Positions 58,482-64,000 of a DNA stretch of 64,000 bases are shown here, in pieces. The stretch comes from Ornithodoros turicata (lineage: Eukaryota; Arthropoda; Arachnida; Ixodida; Argasidae): contig NW_026999401.1 in the NCBI RefSeq assembly GCF_037126465.1, positions 1,262,501 through 1,326,500 on the forward strand, read 5' to 3'. Position 1 is the stretch's first letter. Every line of letters starts with the position of its first letter. The notes beneath the pieces were generated by a model. That model saw only the letters and a program-made list of their open reading frames with translations, did not search any database and was not told where the DNA came from. A program made the position numbers and the translations under genes.

Positions 58482-59270
58482 TAAAGGCTTTACTCTCTCT
58501 CTTACAGGCACGTGACGAGGTGAAAGAAAAGACTCTCGCAATAAAGCTGAAAATATGAAGCTCGAATTTGTGTATGTGTGTGTTTTCCTGCTCTTCATGT
58601 GCTCCAGGTCATGGGAGCACCCACTTATCGAGCGAACTCACCATATTGTTCCCCGATCCTGTCAAGGCAGGGGTAACGTACTTATACCGGCAGGTTACGA
58701 GTGGACTCGTGCGCAGAATCATTGAAAGCACAAGCATCTTTCTTGCACAAAAACGAGTCATATTTTTCGTAAATCAGCTTACATAATTCTCAATCCATCA
58801 AGATTGGGGGATCTTAAAAGCACGAAACGGGCAGGAACACAATTTTTAATTCAATTCCTAAGTGTTATGTGACACACAGCACACGGAGGTAATCCTCAAT
58901 TTGAACGATTCAGGAAGCGCCACCAGAGAATCAGTAAGGGCACAACATTTGAACCAATGAAATGAGTAGAGGCATACCTTTTATTAGGTGTTGAAGCACA
59001 CTGGAACACAGAACAAACCGTTGCTCTACAACGGAAACATCATCGAATAGATGGACAGGTTTTGCATACGTCACTATGAGTCATACGAGGATATCATAAA
59101 AACAGGTCTTAGGCATTTTGAAATATGGGAGAAATTACACACTTGTAGTAGTCAGAAAAGCTAGTGTATCTAGCAGTGCCTATCTAGCAAAACAATTGCT
59201 AGATACGCTAGCTAGCGTATTTAGCATCAACAAACAAGACCGCCCCCGTCCCCGCCCCATCCCGCTCTTG
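58482..59270. other. No recognisable gene
   Basis: Short ORFs only. A small palindrome of CTAGATACGCTAGCTAGCGTA type occurs around 59198-59222. Nothing else is supported. Confidence 0.4.
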
Positions 59271-59279
59271 CGAATGTTA

Positions 59280-59830
59280 ATTAGGGCTAAACCACGTGAG
59301 CGCCAGCCCACACATACCGACCTCACTGTATCATCTGAGGAATTAACCACGTGTGCACCAGCCCACTTTCACGACTCCATCTGGTAAGCCATCCCTGCAA
59401 CATGCCTTTCTTAATATTATAATTAGGTGCACGCCCTACTGTGTTGGAGTAAACCACGTCAGAGTGATACCGACCTCACTGTGTCATCTGAGGAATTAAC
59501 CACGTGGGCACCAGCCCCCATATCGTAAGCCAGCCTCCAGCAAGTCCCTCGCACGCGCAACACGCGCTTCTTATTATAATTAGGTTGCATGCCTACTCTA
59601 GATTAGAAGGAACTACATAAAAGCACAGTTGCAAGATCGTATTTTAATTATGACTGAACTACCCCCCAGTCCCACTACAGCAGCACCCCATCATCTCACG
59701 AAGGTTGAACCAGCCCACGAAGCTGTCGTTATACCCTTCTTAATAAGTTTACCTCCACCCTCTCGCAGATTTTAAACCTGACCAGTTGTGGCTGACCACG
59801 TGGGGGCACCAACCCCTTTGCTTGCCTGTA
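59280..59830. repeat. Diverged repeat with CACGTG boxes
   Basis: The phrase ACCGACCTCACTGTGTCATC followed by TGAGGAATTAACCACGTG and CACCAGCCC occurs twice (about 59317-59365 and 59469-59515), with partial copies at 59292 and 59796. CCACGTG (E-box) is kept in four of five positions. No ORF. Confidence 0.55.
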
Positions 59831-61230
59831 GGATGCACTCACTGAATGTCATCTTAATTGTGTAGTTCCATCAGAATGATATACCTCTTGTTTTAAACAA
59901 ACTACGTTAACAATGAATAATTAGCTTAGTTATGAAATCAGAAATGTGCCATAACCGTTCATTCATCTAAGGATCTTAGTAAAAAAAGAAATAATAATAA
60001 GATTACAAAGATTAATTTTTTATGGATAGTTGCACAATTCTTACTCGATCCTGCAAAAGCGTATACGAAGAGGGGAGTCAAGTCCTGTAGATCTCATAAA
60101 CAAAATACAAAGGAAGCGTGGACCTCCACGCGAAAGCTTGTACAAATTAAACTTAAACAAAAATCTTCAGTGTCGGCTTCTGTATTTTGTTTATTGGATC
60201 CCTGCAAGGATAAAACGATAGCTCGATTCATACATGGCACAACATTGTTCAAATATTTTTTTTTCTTATTACGTTTTAAAGTCGACAAGTAGGACACCTC
60301 GCTATCGTCTGCCTAATGGAAATGGTTGATGAGCCAATCGACTCCTTCCGAAGTGCGAAGAGACAGTATATACTTAAACTTCAGAGCGCTAAGAGCGTAA
60401 CCGAAAAAAAAAAAGGCCTACAGCTCTGATCTTCGACAACCGATCGAAAAAAAGAAAAAAAATGCACCGGCCGCCGCCACAACATCGTTGCGAATTGCAA
60501 GGATATGGCATAGCTAGTATTGAGAAGTGATTATGGACAGGGTGCTAAGGGCGTGTAACCGACAAAAGGCTTACCGCTTCGAAATTCGACATCCGACGCA
60601 TCATGGGGGAACATCATGATATTCATTGTAGAGATTTCATTAAACACGCTTGGACTTGCAGTCGACCAGGCAACCTCTCCCCATTAATCCGGTTTTGTGT
60701 ACGACACGGATTAACTCTCGAGAAATGATAAGATCACTTTTTCCGTATTCCATTAAGATGTTGTTGTGTTTGCGACGCTTTGCATATTAGACGACGGGAT
60801 GGCTGAAGGTCACGCTGTTTCCACTCAGACTGTGATATCTCTTCTGCTGATTTGCATGAGCACGCGAGCAAGTCGAATAAACGCTCGAAGATACACGATG
60901 TTATTGCAATAGCAAGCATTTGCATATCAGACAACTCGTTGGATAAAGGTCGTACCTTTTTACTCTAGCCGGTGTCGCCTTTGCAACTCGAAGACAGGAA
61001 AAATAATTACTATGCGATACATGTTGCGCCGCAGGAAAAGAAGAAGAATAAAAGACGCAGTATACTAATGACAGCTACCTCCATGCTGACTGCTTTGATT
61101 TCTGAACAGAGCGAGCCAGCCCGAGTAAAGCCGTAATTACCTCTCAAGGATAAACGATAATATCACTTTCCTCATCACGTCTTTGGGGCGAGACGGTCGA
61201 CGCTGCAGTCTCATAGGCAAACGAAGCAAC
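59831..61230. other. Non-coding; possible upstream region of the 61.2-kb promoter
   Basis: No supported ORF. TTTGCAT octamer-like motifs occur near 60777, 60851 and 60918. Two stretches (60350-60480 and 60540-60620) look like diverged duplicates (GCTAAGAGCGTAACCGA and GCTAAGGGCGTGTAACCGA). Confidence 0.35.
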
Positions 61231-61233
61231 TTC

Positions 61234-61241
61234 TATATAAG
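61234..61241 (+). promoter_or_regulatory. TATA box
   Basis: TATATAAG about 30 bp before a likely start near 61265. The downstream leader contains the hairpin at 61268 and ends at donor GTGAGT near 61379. A diverged copy of the leader end lies at 62338-62372 (GTGTTTGACTGGAAAGACAG then GTAAGT). Confidence 0.5.
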
Positions 61242-61267
61242 ACGGTTCGTCCGCAACGCTTTCCGGA

Positions 61268-61337
61268 CTGAGCTGGAATGCCAAGTGAATGCCACTTGAT
61301 TGTTTTCAGGTGGATTCACTTGCACATTCCAGCTCAG
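61268..61337 (+). ncRNA. 70-nt pre-miRNA-like hairpin
   Basis: CTGAGCTGGAATG pairs perfectly with CATTCCAGCTCAG (13 bp). After a 1x2 internal loop, CAAGTGAAT pairs with ATTCACTTG (9 bp). After a 1-nt bulge, CCAC/GTGG and TTGA/TCAG close a 6-nt loop TTGTTT. Thirty base pairs in 70 nt is the size and shape of an animal pre-miRNA. It starts about 27 nt after the TATA box, at the likely transcription start. I do not recognise the sequence as a known miRNA. It could instead be a leader structure or a fold-back relic. Confidence 0.4.
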
Positions 61338-61559
61338 GTTTTTCCGTGCGGGTGTTTGACTGGAAAAGCAGACTAAGGTGAGTACATGCTTTTTTCTTTT
61401 CTCTTGTTATAAGTTCTTCCCCTGTGAGCGTGCAAGGTCACAGCCATTTATGGAATGCAGTACGTGAAAGAAAAAAAGAAAAGAGGTTCATTCCTTCCCA
61501 CTGCCGACATGCAAATCTTTGTGATTTTAAAGTGCACCTTCTTAGATCGTCGCAGTAGA

Positions 61560-62275
61560 TGAAATGAAAAATAAACGATTGCAAACAGTACAACATTATT
61601 TTTTTATTTAGGACATTGCATTGCGTTGTATGTTTTGGAGGACATTGCTAATTTACAAGTCGGCTTCACCTAACTTCTACGTGCGTTGCGGGAAGTCAAC
61701 GTTAGGAAATGCTCAGTCTTGCTGGATTGCTTGTTTCTTTGCATTTCAATTCAGCGGAACGATGTTTTTTTTTAATTGTTTGACTTTGGTTCTTCATAAA
61801 ACATATTTTCCAGTTCATCGTCTTTGTTGTAACTACTCCGACGAGGTTGAAGGGCCATCTCACATTTTGGGCTTGTAAGATCGACTTCTTCTAAGCATTT
61901 TTTAGCTTCTCTCTTTCATTTCATGTTCGGGTAACAACAGAACACTTCACCTAAATGTCAATGGCAAACAGGTCAGAAAGAAAGGAATGTGTCTACCTTC
62001 ATTTGTGAGATGTAGCTAGTCTTCACCCAACTCCTACGTGCATTGGGGGAAAGCCTACTTTAGGAAATGTTCAGTCTTGCTACTGCATGTTTCTTTGCAT
62101 TTAAACTTAGCGAAACGGTGTTTTTTTTTTAATCGTTTGATTTTGGTTTGACATAAAACATATTTTCCAGTTCATCTTCCTTCTTTTGCTGTAACTACTC
62201 CGAGGAGGTTGAAGGGAGGAGTTTGAGATCTTCCTTGACAACAAGGCAAAAATGTGTGCTATACAATGGAGAAGA
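61560..62275 (-). pseudogene. Two decayed copies of the neighbouring secreted-protein gene
   Basis: Segments 61660-61860 and 62030-62230 are about 370 bp apart and closely similar (ACTTCTACGTGCGTTG, CATATTTTCCAGTTCATC, AACTACTCCGACGAGGTTGA). Both match the minus-strand gene at 62548-63045 in its signal-peptide region (CATATTTTTCCAGTTCAGC, GATGAAGCTGAAGGG). Minus-strand reading gives stops soon after the leader, so both are pseudogenes. Positions 61870-61990 match its middle part. Confidence 0.6.
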
Positions 62276-62547
62276 GGTGGAAAACTTTTTTTTTCAAGTT
62301 AATCCAGTCGGGATTCCAGATGAAGATTTTTTTCTCCGTGAGAGTGTTTGACTGGAAAGACAGACTGTGGTAAGTACATGGATTTGCCCTCCTCTTTTGC
62401 AATACATATATATATATATAATGCTTTTCTATGAGCATGCAAGTCATTTATGGGAATGCAAATATGAGGAACGACAAGGTTTCATGCCTCCCGCTTTCAG
62501 TGGCGACATGCAGGTCTTTGTGATTTAAGGAATGCTTTCCTAGTCCA

Positions 62548-63045
62548 TCACAGGAAGTGAAAACGTTTGCAAACAGTTACATTTTTTTTATTTAGATACA
62601 AGGACAGTGAGATCACAGCCCTTTTAGATAGTGAGATTCCATAGCAAGAGTGATGTCGACCAATTGTTCTGCCAAGAGAGTAAATGTTGCCTGGGCAGCG
62701 GCGAAGTTTTAACTCACGTTCTAAGCACAAACAGCATACATCTGAGCATTCGTTATCGTAATAGGTCCTTGTAAGATTGGCTGTCTCTAAGCATTTTTGC
62801 AGCTGGCATGTTTCATTTCGTGTTAGGGTAACACCAGAACGCTTCGGTTTACCGTTTTCACTCCAAATGCGTACCACAAGCAAGTCAGAAGGGCACGAAT
62901 GTACATAAACATATTTTTCCAGTTCAGCTTCTTTGCTGCAATTGCCCTGATGAAGCTGAAGGGAAGAGGATGGAAGCTTCGTTAGCTCGTTGATCACCAC
63001 AACAAGCAAAAACGTGTGCCACACAACGGAGAAGAGAACACACAA
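62548..63045 (-). CDS. Small cysteine-rich secreted protein, family unassigned
   Basis: A 165-codon minus frame starts with MCVLFSVVWHTFLLVVVINE, a plausible signal peptide, and then has about eleven cysteines including C-x4-C (CQLQKC) and C-x3-CC-x-C (CSDVCCLC). Potential N-glycosylation sites are NCS, NET, NLT and NVT. This composition is common among secreted salivary-type proteins of ticks, but I cannot place it in a named family. An AATAAA on the minus strand near 62587 lies inside the frame, so the last residues may not be translated, or the gene has a different 3' structure. Tandem decayed copies lie to the left. Confidence 0.5.
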   Translation of the reverse strand: MCVLFSVVWHTFLLVVVINELTKLPSSSLQLHQGNCSKEAELEKYVYVHSCPSDLLVVRIWSENGKPKRSGVTLTRNETCQLQKCLETANLTRTYYDNECSDVCCLCLERELKLRRCPGNIYSLGRTIGRHHSCYGISLSKRAVISLSLYLNKKNVTVCKRFHFL

Positions 63046-63140
63046 ACATCTATCCTTGTCTGTTCACTCACAATGAAATGAGAGGGCTTAGTACAAATGT
63101 ACATTTTTATTTCCCTGATACACGAGCGGTGATTATTTTT

Positions 63141-63731
63141 TTATGCTCCATTGTGCACCAGTCGATGTTTGAAGAGGTCAAGTGTTAGCTTGCTGATGTA
63201 GCCTGTTAAGTAGTGCCAACCTTCAGACTCGGCTTGTTCCATGAAACATAGACTCTCGGCAGCATGATGCATAGCGTCAACCTCGTCAGCATATGTCAAA
63301 ATTTCATCCACGTGATGTGACCATTCAGCAAGTAATGCGAAAGGTGATTCCGAGGCAAACGTACAGGCGGTGTGAACTCTGGCATACATTGTTTTTGCAG
63401 TTTTCCAAGTAACCCTGTCAGGAGGTTGATCTGGCAGCGCTTGAAACAACACCATATCCGTCACAATTTTAAAAGCTTCCACGAGCGAAGTTTTGCCTAC
63501 TTGTGTTAACCCACATTCCAATATCTCCTTGTAGGAGACGTGTTTGAGACAACACACAGGCTGCATCCGAAATTCGTGTGTGTAACCTCTTCTCCATCTG
63601 CCACACACATCTCTACCTAGCACAGGCTGCTCTTCATCTGCGTCTGATGATGACGACCATGCGCCATCAAGCCGAGGATCAACCTCAGGCCATGTTGTGT
63701 CATCGGCGGCTGACTTGTCTTGACTGGTCAT
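63141..63731 (-). CDS. Unrecognised 196-residue ORF starting in a TAATG overlap
   Basis: The ATG (63731-63729) shares two bases with the stop of the integrase-like frame (TAATG). The product starts MTSQDKSAADD, has an acidic serine-rich stretch (SSSSDADEEQP), a cysteine/basic segment (GRDVCGRWRRGY, MQPVCCL) and a helical-looking C-terminal half (ADEVDAMHHAAESLCFMEQA). No family is recognised. A longer in-frame version from 63761 exists (206 residues). The stop-start overlap suggests reinitiation in a bicistronic transposon RNA. Alternatively it is a separate host exon. Confidence 0.4.
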   Translation of the reverse strand: MTSQDKSAADDTTWPEVDPRLDGAWSSSSDADEEQPVLGRDVCGRWRRGYTHEFRMQPVCCLKHVSYKEILECGLTQVGKTSLVEAFKIVTDMVLFQALPDQPPDRVTWKTAKTMYARVHTACTFASESPFALLAEWSHHVDEILTYADEVDAMHHAAESLCFMEQAESEGWHYLTGYISKLTLDLFKHRLVHNGA

Positions 63732-64000
63732 TACAAACCAAGGTAATTTTCTGCGATCCACTTCTTGTCCAGACTGCCAGTGAACTGAACCAAGTACTGA
63801 AGCTTCCCATTTCTAACTCGTCGTTTTATGATCTTCTCTACTTTTGGAACCTCTCTCACTCGTACAATTTCACTCTCATAAAACCCACCAATGATGTCTT
63901 CATTTTTAAGATCACGTAATAGGTACGTGTTAGGATACCCTAACTTGATCGCTCTCACCACGAAGAGTTCTGACGTAAATGACCCTAAATAACGTTTTAT
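63731..64000 (-). CDS. Integrase C-terminal domain, partial (runs off the right edge)
   Basis: The frame is open from the window edge (RYLGSFTSELFVVRAI, then PNTYLLRDLKNEDIIGGFYE and VEKIIKRR, then KLQYLVQF and KWIAENYLGL) to TAA at 63733-63731. The first part matches the SH3-like region of retroviral-type integrases (the TYLLxD...GxFY pattern) and the second a chromo-like domain, as in Polinton/Maverick or F54H12.3-type transposon integrases. The catalytic core would lie beyond position 64000. Confidence 0.65.
   Translation of the reverse strand: MKRYLGSFTSELFVVRAIKLGYPNTYLLRDLKNEDIIGGFYESEIVRVREVPKVEKIIKRRVRNGKLQYLVQFTGSLDKKWIAENYLGL

Noticed and set aside
61268..61337. Iron-responsive element
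   Set aside because: The loop is TTGTTT, not CAGUGN, and there is no bulged C at the required position.

Overview
This is eukaryotic, repeat-dominated DNA. There are no operons, coding is split into small spliced exons, and most of the window is transposable elements. Two features point to a chelicerate, most likely a hard tick: tRNA-headed SINEs resembling the Ruka family described from ixodid ticks, and very many short palindromic MITEs and hAT relics. I cannot name the species from sequence alone.

Layout. 1-5.5 kb holds fold-back elements and MITEs, with one promoter-like site near 4.55-4.67 kb. 5.6-8.9 kb is a nearly complete minus-strand LINE with an APE-type endonuclease and a reverse transcriptase. 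10,130-17,823 is a 7.7-kb transposon with TTAA target duplications; it carries a spliced minus-strand gene with a possible THAP-like N-terminus and hosts two hAT elements nested in each other. About 18.25-19.59 kb is a large inverted repeat with a MITE at its centre.

The most unusual part is 19.73-48.9 kb. A signal-peptide exon (19,729-19,765) is followed by a long array of tiny exons of 39 or 51 nt. All have phase 1 at both ends and end in a coded (R)RSADP motif, and each sits in a copy of the same short intron sequence. The array grew in three steps: a roughly 500-bp ancestral unit, then 914-bp tandem units made by MITE insertion, then four tandem macro-units of about 5.9-7.1 kb. The macro-units also carry SINEs, hAT-like elements and candidate cysteine-rich terminal exons. 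The exons keep their ends and differ in the middle, as expected for a secreted precursor with interchangeable, basic-site-delimited peptide modules. This is inference; the gene family is not recognised.

48.9-58.5 kb is a transposon graveyard: Ty3/gypsy integrase remnants, a SINE, several hAT-type elements with 8-bp target duplications, and truncated LINE copies. 58.5-61.2 kb has no recognisable gene but includes a diverged repeat with CACGTG boxes. 61.2-63.05 kb contains a TATA promoter, a 70-nt pre-miRNA-like hairpin, and a small cysteine-rich secreted-protein gene with decayed copies. The right edge enters a retroviral-type integrase (C-terminal domain) whose stop codon overlaps the start of a second ORF as TAATG.

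Because the tandem units are nearly identical, an assembly artefact in copy number cannot be excluded from the sequence alone.
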